From NCBI RefSeq assembly GCF_000006445.2, contig NC_006047.2:1674001-1738000 (forward strand): a stretch of DNA of 64,000 nucleotides, written 5' to 3'. Position 1 is the first letter of the stretch. Each line of letters opens with the position of its first letter. Below are positions 28,790 through 36,394 of this stretch, one piece after another. The position numbers and the translations under genes were made by a program. Origin of the DNA: Debaryomyces hansenii CBS767 (taxonomy: Eukaryota > Ascomycota > Pichiomycetes > Serinales > Debaryomycetaceae). The notes under the pieces were generated by a model. It made no database searches. It saw only the letters and a program-made list of their open reading frames with translations, and had not been told where the DNA came from.

Positions 28790-29857
28790 ATGCCGTTAGA
28801 TAGCCTGTTTATGTCGCCGAGCAGTGGACGGAAAACTAGCAATTTTTTTCCGTCGGGAGATGCGAACGGGTTCCAGGGATCAACGATGACAATTGACGAT
28901 AGGATAGATGCTGATTTAGAGAGAGGGTTTAAAGGGGGAAATAATGGTGAATTTAGTGGTTTTGGGATAGGAAATACGGATACAGGTTTACAGGGGCCCG
29001 CGGGAGGGCTCGGAGTGGGATTTTTGGGCGATTTGGGCGATTTGAGCGACTTGGGAGATGAATTGGGAAAAGGGTTTGGTGGTGAATTGGGTGGTGTTTT
29101 AGATGGTGAATTGGGCACCGGGTCGGGTGTCGGAGGGCATATGAGCTATATTAACATTGGCGAGTTGAGTCTCGGGCTGACTGTGGGTGTTAATGGGTCG
29201 TATTCTATCTGGAGCGACAAACCGAACAACGGACAAGTGTTTTCGCCGTTTGTGAGCCACGGATGGTCGCCACAAGTAGAAGCGGTGGGTCCTAGCGAAA
29301 TGCCTAGCACTGAATACTTACAAAATCACCAAATGAAGCCTGTGGAGGTTGTATCTACAAGTCCACGCAAGAACCTTTACCTGACGAGGGTGAATAACCC
29401 GCCATTTGTATCGCAGGCCAAAAAACCCGAGAAGAAGGTTAGGGCGGTCTCCAGTGACCAGCTTGTGGTCAAATTACCTGCTGCCACCAGACAAACACGG
29501 CGGTATCCCAAGTTCCGCGATTATTTCTTGCGGGAGAATAACGACGTCAACAACGAGGACTACTGTTCGACGTTCTACAAGAGAAACAGTCTTGGGTACA
29601 TGTTCATCAGGGAGCCATCGAACACACTCAAGGTAAACAATTCGGGTCCCAGGTCGTGGGTGCAGTTGAAAATCAAGTTCCCCGAGGCCACCAGTGCCAA
29701 AAAACTAAAGGTGGACATCAAACAATTGCCATTCTGGAAGCCAATAAACGTCAATCTCAAGGACCCGTCAAGATCTAAAAGAATTCTGAAGGACAAAAGG
29801 AAGTTTAATGTCCTGAAGCGCTTCAACAATCGCAGAGACGGCTCTTTACAATTATAG
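28790..29857 (+). CDS. Orphan protein: Gly-rich N-terminus, basic C-terminus
   Basis: 355 residues, unrecognised. Residues about 47-118 are Gly/Asp/Leu-rich with imperfect short repeats ('FLGDLGDLSDLGDELGKGFG'), no signal peptide and no membrane segment. The middle contains 'NGSYSIWSDKPNNGQVFSPF'. The C-terminal 150 residues are basic and more structured, with 'TRRYPKFRDYFLRENN', 'YKRNSLGYMFIREP' and 'SWVQLKIKFPEAT', and end in Lys/Arg-rich 'SKRILKDKRKFNVLKRF'. This layout suggests a nuclear or nucleic-acid-associated protein, which is only an inference. The region is more GC-rich than its neighbours. It is divergent from the bZIP gene. Confidence 0.7.
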   Translation: MPLDSLFMSPSSGRKTSNFFPSGDANGFQGSTMTIDDRIDADLERGFKGGNNGEFSGFGIGNTDTGLQGPAGGLGVGFLGDLGDLSDLGDELGKGFGGELGGVLDGELGTGSGVGGHMSYINIGELSLGLTVGVNGSYSIWSDKPNNGQVFSPFVSHGWSPQVEAVGPSEMPSTEYLQNHQMKPVEVVSTSPRKNLYLTRVNNPPFVSQAKKPEKKVRAVSSDQLVVKLPAATRQTRRYPKFRDYFLRENNDVNNEDYCSTFYKRNSLGYMFIREPSNTLKVNNSGPRSWVQLKIKFPEATSAKKLKVDIKQLPFWKPINVNLKDPSRSKRILKDKRKFNVLKRFNNRRDGSLQL

Positions 29858-30513
29858 ACACGTAGTAAAACGGGATGTTGAAGCATCTACTTAGCATGTT
29901 ATCAAAGTAATATGGTACTAGCTTAAGATGACTTCAGCTTAAGATTTTCCATAGACCATGAATGGCCAACAGACCTATATGACTACTCGATGCGACACCC
30001 TCCGTTTCAATCTACAAAACCCATATCGTACCATGTCCCACGATAGCTCTCTAACAACTCCCCAACACCCCATACTACCAGCAGCTTCAGCTTCACATAT
30101 AACACTCTATTAAGTAGTTGTAATTATTGCAAAAAAAGAATTAGTTCAATCAGTTATATACACTCCGGTAAATTGTAGTAGAGTATGCTTACATAAGCAA
30201 TTGGTGAAATATAATTGGTTCGACGCAGCGAACAGTACTAATAAGTACCCCAAACATACAAATAACCATATATACGCTATCATTGAGCTATTAGACGATC
30301 CACATTGCTCTTATAACCGCATTATATCCCGCGTAGCTCTGGGAGAGACTTTTAGCAACCGGAAATATGGAAATTTCATTATAATAGATTCGACCGTAGA
30401 AGTTGATCACCACACGACTCGTATGATCCAATTAACATCTCGGTGGATATAATAAATGCTAACGAGATGTCAAATAGTATATCAGTTTAGATTCATTAAA
30501 TTTGACATTGACG
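29858..30513. other. COX6 upstream region
   Basis: 656 bp. Contains a HAP-type CCAAT site at 30212-30219 and an 8-bp inverted repeat ACATCTCG (30435-30442) / CGAGATGT (30463-30470) around a TATA-like GATATAATAAA, 44 bp before the COX6 ATG. An 83-codon + frame at 30201-30452 appears non-coding. Confidence 0.45.
30212..30219. promoter_or_regulatory. Putative HAP2/3/4/5 (CCAAT) site upstream of COX6
   Basis: TAATTGGT matches TNATTGGT, the reverse complement of the HAP-complex consensus, about 295 bp before the COX6 ATG. S. cerevisiae COX6 is HAP-controlled. Binding here is inferred. Confidence 0.4.
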
Positions 30514-31137
30514 ATGTTTGCCTCTACCATCCGTTCCGCTTTAAGGGCCAGAGTTACCACTCCAAGAATTTCTAATGTCGTTAGAACTAATGTTGGTATG
30601 ACTAGAATTTCAATTCCACACATGAGAAATTATTCATCCCACCATGAAGAAACTTTCGAAGAATTCACCGCAAGGTATGTATATATTCGGGGTACAGGTG
30701 AAAGAGGAGTCCAGATGACGCTTTTTTGGCGTCAATTCGAGGATATGTTGAGTAGATAGGATTTTTTACCCAGCTATCGAATTGAGTGAAAAATTAGTCG
30801 TGACGACTTCAACGAAGCCGACAACCATAAGGAACTATACTAACGTCATTTTAGATACGAAACTGAATTTGAAGAAGCTTACGACTTATTTGAGGTCCAA
30901 AGAATTTTAAACAACTGCTTTTCATATGATTTAGTCCCAGCTCCAGCTGTTATCGAAAAGGCTTTACAAGCTTGTAGAAGGGTTAATGACTACCCAACTG
31001 CCGTCAGAACCTTTGAAGCTTTAAAGCACAAGGTTGAAAACAACGAACAATACGAAGCCTACTTGGAAGAATTGAAGGACATTAGACAAGAATTAGGTAT
31101 TGACTTAAAGGAAGATTTGTATGTTGGTGAAAATTAG
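30514..31137 (+). CDS. COX6: Cytochrome c oxidase subunit VI (Cox6), one intron
   Basis: Two exons: 30514-30674 and 30855-31137, giving 147 residues (S. cerevisiae 148). The 180-nt intron (30675-30854) has donor GTATGT, branch point TACTAAC (30838-30844) and acceptor TTTTAG. Splicing joins '...EETFEEFTAR' to 'YETEFEEAYDLFEVQRI', restoring the Cox6 core. The N-terminus is a mitochondrial presequence ('MFASTIRSALRARVTTPRIS'). The C-terminal half contains 'NNCFSYDLVPAPAVIEKALQ' and ends 'ELGIDLKEDLYVGEN'-like, typical of the nuclear-encoded matrix-side subunit. The ATG at 30514 is preferred to an upstream in-frame TTG. S. cerevisiae COX6 has no intron. Confidence 0.95.
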
Positions 31138-31528
31138 ATATGCGTTCCACGCCATATAATTTAACAGAGATACATGTCATTTAGAGTGATATGCTATAGG
31201 ATCCACTTCCATCCCGTGTTTGCACTGGCTGGAAGTGTCATGATTGAACTTTTGTTTTCCCTGTTTGTTTTATTAAGTCTATGCATCTCTCCTTAGACTC
31301 ATTCATACTTTTTTCCTTTGCACCCTCCCTATGAGGCTGCCTTAAGAATAATATATTTACATCAATTTTGCTATTATGTAACTTGTAGATGTAGTTGAAG
31401 CCAGGGAGCTACCTTTACCAGCTTTTGGTATGGATCACGTGTAAACGGCAAGAACATACTCGTTCGATTATGAATTGGAGTCTACTAGTATGTTTAGTTT
31501 AATCTTCAGAAAGGATACATAAGTGAAA
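31138..31528. other. COX6-MGR1 spacer
   Basis: Holds the COX6 3' UTR with a strong hairpin (31204-31237) and the MGR1 promoter with an E-box CACGTG at about 31436. No gene is seen. Confidence 0.45.
31204..31237. repeat. Strong imperfect hairpin in the COX6 3' flank
   Basis: CACTTCCA (31204-31211) pairs with TGGAAGTG (31230-31237). After single mismatches, CC pairs with GG and GTG with CAC around a TTTG tetraloop, giving 13 pairs with two 1x1 mismatches. It begins 67 nt after the COX6 stop codon, so it is probably in the 3' UTR. Confidence 0.6.
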
Positions 31529-32557
31529 ATGGGTGTATATATACCACCAGGCAGCGGGGGAAATGATAATGGGAAGAGTGGTGGAAGTGGTGATAATACC
31601 CTTACAATTCCAAACCCAGCATCATTCATACCGCAAAATCCAAGTTTAGGTTTAAGATTATGGGGACCATTGGTTCCTGCTTCAGATAATTTGCCAGCAT
31701 TGTATTTTCTAACTAGTTTACAAATCGGTATCGGTTTATTGAGTTTTAACAAAGTGAGATATTTAAGACGGTCTAATTTGGCAAGGTTTGGTATAGAAAA
31801 TACATGGCAAAGAAGATCAACCAAATGGTTGTGTGCGATTGGTGGATCGTATTTGGTTTACCAGTCGGGCATTGAAATGTCTAGACTAGCTATGCCATAC
31901 GATCCATGGTATGACGAAGCGAAGTTCTATCGTAAATTGGCCATCAAAAATGGCGATAATCCTAGTTGGTGGTTTGGGGCCACTGGATACTACAAGCCTA
32001 TGAATTATAAAGAATGGTATACTAAGATCGACAAGTGGTTTAATAACCAGATAAATATAATTGACGCAGAACATGAAAATGTAGATACTGCATCATCACA
32101 GGTTAGTACTCGAGGTAAGCATCCCCAGTCACCTCTTTTATCCAGCTTATCTAGAAAGGGAAAATATTCAGAAATTTACCAAAGTTTGCATGAAAGTAAT
32201 ATCAAGAGATATAAAAAGTTATTAGACCAACTGTTAAAGGATGTGAATGAATTGAACAAGGCTGAAAGACTCGACCTAATTATGGAAGGTAAATCGTCAA
32301 TAAAGTACAACGAAGAATACTTAAAGCCTCATATCCAATTGGGAAACCATAGAATAGATACCGACGAGGAGTTTGAGATGGTTTGGTTAAATTTTGAACC
32401 ATGGGATGAGTTGAAAATGGAAACCGACTATGACATTAGATTGGTCCCAAGATGGAGATGGAGTGAAGACGAAGATGTTGAAGCTTCAAGCACCGAATCC
32501 GTTCCTACAGAACCTACAACCAACTTAGTTAACGAAGTTGATGAATCGCATATATAA
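31529..32557 (+). CDS. MGR1: i-AAA protease adaptor Mgr1
   Basis: 342 residues from the first ATG (an upstream GTG in frame is not a start). Mgr1 is the adaptor of the Yme1 i-AAA protease in the mitochondrial inner membrane. The hallmark 'PSLGLRLWGPLVPASDNLP' (about 37-55) aligns with S. cerevisiae 'PSLGLKLWGPLVPAPDNLP'. Two membrane segments follow (about 56-73 and 98-115), with conserved 'YDPWYDEAKFYRK' and 'WFGATGYYKPMNYKEWYTK' after them. The C-terminus is charged and low in complexity. Convergent with the following gene, 51 bp between stops. Confidence 0.88.
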   Translation: MGVYIPPGSGGNDNGKSGGSGDNTLTIPNPASFIPQNPSLGLRLWGPLVPASDNLPALYFLTSLQIGIGLLSFNKVRYLRRSNLARFGIENTWQRRSTKWLCAIGGSYLVYQSGIEMSRLAMPYDPWYDEAKFYRKLAIKNGDNPSWWFGATGYYKPMNYKEWYTKIDKWFNNQINIIDAEHENVDTASSQVSTRGKHPQSPLLSSLSRKGKYSEIYQSLHESNIKRYKKLLDQLLKDVNELNKAERLDLIMEGKSSIKYNEEYLKPHIQLGNHRIDTDEEFEMVWLNFEPWDELKMETDYDIRLVPRWRWSEDEDVEASSTESVPTEPTTNLVNEVDESHI

Positions 32558-32608
32558 GAGTTATTTATTTATAATAAATATAACATATTTACAAGTTAAT
32601 GTACAATT

Positions 32609-33811
32609 CTACTTTTCTTCAATTAATTCTTCAGCCCATTTTATGTTTTTCGTAGAATTATCGGTATTTAACATAGGCTTGTCAAATTTAGCTAGGTGTT
32701 GCTTCCAAATTAAATCGGCAGGATCTTGATCAGGTTCAACCCATTCGAACCCATCACCACCACTCATCCAATAAGCTTGCATTTTGATATCATCTAGGTT
32801 GTCTTTGGCTTCCATTAATCTGATCTTTTTACCGTCTCTCGTATAGCCTGGTTGTAATGTATGTGTATCATAGAGCTCATCTTCAGTACGGCATAATTCT
32901 TCAATTAATTCAGGGCTAGATTCCCCACCTGATGGTCCTCCTCCATTCAATGCAAGATCAGCCTCAACTATCTTGGTACACATTGATAATTCATCCGCAT
33001 GCCTGAACCAATGAGTATAGAATGTTCCCTTTTGCCAAGTCAAATAATTTCCTCCTCCTGCAATCAATTGTCTTCCAAACCTGACAATTGTAACAAAGAA
33101 CGAGGAATTCAAGAAGTATGTTAAAATCATGGCATTTATCGAACTCAAATGTCTCCAGCGGTCCGACAAATATCCCAATTCAATTATTTCTTGAACCCCA
33201 ACCTTGGAGAAAAGTGTAATACCAATGGCAGAACTGGCAAATTTAAGAACACCAGATCTAAGCTGTTTATTTTTCTGGTCCACGTAGTTTTTATGCCCGG
33301 TGGTCATGTCAGTTATTTTCAATGCATTCTTTAGATCACCGTTGAATAAACAATAACGGAAAGGTATCAACGCGATCGATTTGTCAATATATGCCTTAGG
33401 GTTCCTCTTATAAAAAGTTTCGATAATCTGTACGTATGTGGCGATAGGAAGCTTCAACAAGAAAACTTTAGTCAATAATTCTTTATTAAATTCCACTTTT
33501 TCATTACTTAAGATTTCCTGAATTTTATCGTTAATTTTAATATTGGTTGGGTCCTCCCAAAATTTATCATAATCATGAATAGATTGCTGTACATTTTGAC
33601 ATGCCTTAATAGCGTCCACCACTGTTTCTTGTGATACTATTTCATCGTTCTTCAACAAATGCTTATCAATTTTAGATTCTAAGGCAGAAAAATCATTGGT
33701 GTATAAAAATGGGTTAGCATTTAAAACTCTTAAGCTCTGGTGCAAATTCCTGTTGTTCGTCACCTTTTGGAATTTTAATATCCCTCTACTACTCAAAACC
33801 TTCCTGAACAT
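32609..33811 (-). CDS. Probable mitochondrial protein, family not recognised
   Basis: 400 residues. The N-terminus is basic and hydroxylated without acids ('MFRKVLSSRGILKFQKVTNN'), a probable mitochondrial presequence. The body is helical, with 'LPIATYVQIIETFYKRNP' and 'IPFRYCLFNGDLKNALKITD', resembling helical-repeat mitochondrial gene-expression factors. A hydrophobic stretch lies near 213-250 ('HLSSINAMILTYFLNSSFF'). A conserved-looking C-terminus is 'AYWMSGGDGFEWVEPDQDP'. I could not assign an orthologue; membrane association and a role in respiratory gene expression are inferences. Its neighbours COX6 and MGR1 are also mitochondrial. Confidence 0.7.
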   Translation of the reverse strand: MFRKVLSSRGILKFQKVTNNRNLHQSLRVLNANPFLYTNDFSALESKIDKHLLKNDEIVSQETVVDAIKACQNVQQSIHDYDKFWEDPTNIKINDKIQEILSNEKVEFNKELLTKVFLLKLPIATYVQIIETFYKRNPKAYIDKSIALIPFRYCLFNGDLKNALKITDMTTGHKNYVDQKNKQLRSGVLKFASSAIGITLFSKVGVQEIIELGYLSDRWRHLSSINAMILTYFLNSSFFVTIVRFGRQLIAGGGNYLTWQKGTFYTHWFRHADELSMCTKIVEADLALNGGGPSGGESSPELIEELCRTEDELYDTHTLQPGYTRDGKKIRLMEAKDNLDDIKMQAYWMSGGDGFEWVEPDQDPADLIWKQHLAKFDKPMLNTDNSTKNIKWAEELIEEK

Positions 33812-33969
33812 AATCCCAAATAACCTTGAATCTTAGTTAATTCTAACTAATCGTATTCAAACGATCTTAAAAAATAGTGAAAAAACATTAAATTACACAA
33901 AACAAATATGTTTAATGAAAACTATACAATTTACATAACAGAATCAAAATCAAACTTGTGCTAGGGTAT

Positions 33970-34692
33970 TCAAGCCAAGATAGTCAAGCCGCTTCCAAAG
34001 AACATGGCTAAACTTAAGCCCATAAAAAAGTTGCATTTATTCAACTTCAAGGAACCTGCACCAGAAGAGCCAGAACTGGAGCTGGAGCCCGAACTAGAGT
34101 CAGAACCAGAACCAGAGTTGGTGGCTTCACTTTGTTTTGTACTTGAAGCAGTAGAGCGGAGAACTCTATGGGAAACGAAACTGGTACTTGTAGGGGCTTC
34201 AGTTGCTTCACCTCCCGCAGCAGCAGCAGTGGCAGTATCATCGTCAGAAGCAGCAGCAGCAGTAGCAGCAGTGGCAGCAGCACCTGCTGGAGTAGTTGCT
34301 GTGGTAGCCTTGGTATCAGTGGCAGATTCAGCCCCTGCAGCAGCTGCTGGGGTAGTAGCACCAGTTTTAGTGGTTGCGGTATCAGTAGTACCAGTCTTAG
34401 CTGTATCAGTAGTACCAGTCTTAGCTGTATCAGTTGTACCAGTCTTAGCTGTATCAGTCCCGGTGGTTGCAGTATCAGCTCCAGCTGCTAGAGTAGTATC
34501 AGCATCAGCCGCAGCAGTGGTAGCAGTGGTAGCAGTGGTGTCAGCACCAGCAGGTATTGGATTTACCGCAGTAGTAGTAGTTGGTGAAGCATTTCCTCCA
34601 GCGGCACCACCACCAACATTACCACCCATGGCTCCCATGGTTAATGCTGTATTGAATGCAAAAATCGACAATAATGTGTAAGCGTACTTCAT
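33970..34692 (-). CDS. GPI-anchored Thr/Ala-rich cell wall protein
   Basis: 240 residues with a signal peptide (about 1-20, 'MKYAYTLLSIFAFNTALTMG'). The middle is Thr/Ala-rich and likely O-mannosylated, with tandem 8-residue repeats (TDTAKTGT) near 78-105. A Ser/Gly-rich segment precedes a C-terminal GPI signal: a small-residue omega region ('SSGSSGAGS'), a short polar spacer and a hydrophobic tail ('FFMGLSLAMFFGSGLTILA'). The role is structural or adhesive in the wall by analogy; no catalytic domain is present. A 225-codon frame on the opposite strand (34004-34681) is a shadow of the repetitive codons. Confidence 0.82.
   Translation of the reverse strand: MKYAYTLLSIFAFNTALTMGAMGGNVGGGAAGGNASPTTTTAVNPIPAGADTTATTATTAAADADTTLAAGADTATTGTDTAKTGTTDTAKTGTTDTAKTGTTDTATTKTGATTPAAAAGAESATDTKATTATTPAGAAATAATAAAASDDDTATAAAAGGEATEAPTSTSFVSHRVLRSTASSTKQSEATNSGSGSDSSSGSSSSSGSSGAGSLKLNKCNFFMGLSLAMFFGSGLTILA
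34381..34458. repeat. 24-bp tandem repeats in the GPI-protein gene
   Basis: About three copies of a unit resembling CAGTCTTAGCTGTATCAGTAG, differing by one or two bases, encode TDTAKTGT. Such repeats change copy number easily. Confidence 0.7.
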
Positions 34693-35346
34693 AGCCTCTC
34701 TTAAAACTTATTGGAATATAAAGGTTCTTGGATAAAATATAAAGATTTTAATAATTCAACGAATGTTTGAACTTCTAAATGTCTATATAGTATTGATTTG
34801 TGCCTCTTAGTTATAACTAACTGCTAATACTTTCTAAATAATGTAATTTGAATCATTATCTATATATATATTTATTCATTTTACATTGAAAAACAACGCG
34901 AATTGTGCTCAAAATCTCGTTTTCGCCTTATTCCAATTTGAAACAATAGAATGTGGATATGAGCTATTACAACATATACAGCAACTAACCTCAGCCAAAT
35001 TAGTGATCTATGGAAGAGATTTTTTTAAGTAATTTACAGGTCTATGTAACTATTTGCATATTATTGTTAAGCATAATTGTTTACGACTTCAACCTTCCTT
35101 ATAACCCTTGAATGCTTTAGGAAACTAGTGTAGATGATGTAGAGTTTAGAGTCGACCGCATTCAATAACGTGGCAGTAGACATGAAAATAACGATGAGGA
35201 TGTACTTAATACTCGAGTTGCTGTATTATTCTTCGGATGGCTCACTCTGATGCAGTGTGCAGATAAATCATGAAGAGGCCCTGAGATAGAGAATATATAT
35301 CTAACACATGTTGGTAAATTAGATGGAACCGGAACCTGGTGAAAAG
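34693..35346. other. Upstream region of the GPI-protein gene
   Basis: 654 bp of AT-rich DNA with a TATATATATATA run (about 34860-34871). No gene or RNA recognised. An open minus frame at 35162-35458 overlaps YNG2 and looks spurious. Confidence 0.4.
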
Positions 35347-36204
35347 CTACTTTCTCTTCTTCTTTCTCTTCTCCATTTTTGGAGCACAGTCTGGGCAGTA
35401 CCAAATTTCGTCGTCCTTGGGTGGTGCAGTGATACCGACACAGCTCCAGTGGAACCACTCGAATTTACAGTCGTCGTTGTCACACCCAATCATTTCTCCA
35501 AACGAGACTCGTTGACAGAAACAGTATAGGTTGTTATCAGCGTCCTCGCCGTTGTTACCTGGCCCTTCATTAGGTCTAGATAACGAGTCATTATCATATT
35601 TCTTGTCCTCGAAATCTTCCGACTTCATTCTCTTCGACGGCCTCGTTAAACCACTCGCTCCCTTCATACCAAGCGCATGTTTCCTCTTTTGTGCTTTTCT
35701 GAGCATGCTATTTGCTGCATTATCTGCTACCGGTGTAGATGCCGAATGTCCTCTAGGAGTTGTTGTACCGGAAAGATTATCACTTAACCCATTGATCACA
35801 CTGTTCATATCCGACGACGGCGTATCTAGTTCCATCACATTATCGACAGGAGGTAATAATTCATCTTTCTCCAATTTGGCTATATCCGTCTCGAAGTTTG
35901 ACAAATGCTTGGATACCAAAAACAACGCAGTATTGGCTAGCAATATTTTTTCCTTTTGCAATTTTTTAACCAACACCATGTCTTCTTCTACCTTATTATA
36001 TATCTGTTGTTCCTTTGGATGCTTCGTTAAAGTCCCATTTGCTCGTATGAATTTATGTATTTGATTGTCTTTTGTTTGATATCTCTTTCTCGCCTCTTGC
36101 AACTGTACATCTTTATTTTTCAACTCTTGTAATAGATGTTTCACTTCCAACGGCAAATTAGATAGATCTTGTGTATACTTATCTAACACAGTCGTCGTAT
36201 CCAT
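35347..36204 (-). CDS. YNG2: NuA4 subunit Yng2 (ING family, PHD finger)
   Basis: 285 residues; ING-type subunit of the NuA4 histone H4/H2A acetyltransferase that reads H3K4me3. The N-terminal ING domain (1-105) contains '[20 protein letters not shown]', '[18 protein letters not shown]' and '[18 protein letters not shown]', aligning with S. cerevisiae Yng2. A basic Ser-rich linker follows. The PHD finger (about 228-272) has '[20 protein letters not shown]', '[10 protein letters not shown]' and 'WYCPDC', and the end is a basic tail. It is divergent from SHE4, with 190 bp between starts. Confidence 0.93.
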   Translation of the reverse strand: MDTTTVLDKYTQDLSNLPLEVKHLLQELKNKDVQLQEARKRYQTKDNQIHKFIRANGTLTKHPKEQQIYNKVEEDMVLVKKLQKEKILLANTALFLVSKHLSNFETDIAKLEKDELLPPVDNVMELDTPSSDMNSVINGLSDNLSGTTTPRGHSASTPVADNAANSMLRKAQKRKHALGMKGASGLTRPSKRMKSEDFEDKKYDNDSLSRPNEGPGNNGEDADNNLYCFCQRVSFGEMIGCDNDDCKFEWFHWSCVGITAPPKDDEIWYCPDCAPKMEKRKKKRK

Positions 36205-36394
36205 CTTATTGCTGAAGCTATTTATGCCCTACACGGTTGTTTTGGTCGGTTTCTAATCTGATTATATATTTGTTGATGGGATTTACTTGGGTTGTGTGCG
36301 GTCCAATATCAAAGTGGAAACTTTTTGGTAGGTCAATCGAAATCATTATAGATCAACATATTGCTGAGAGAATACTACTAGTTAATGTCCGATA

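Noticed and set aside
30201..30452. 83-codon frame upstream of COX6
   Set aside because: No protein-like features; lies in the COX6 promoter.
34004..34681. 225-codon + strand frame opposite the GPI-protein gene
   Set aside because: Shadow of the Thr/Ala repeats (Val/Ala-rich readout); the minus frame has a signal peptide and a GPI signal.
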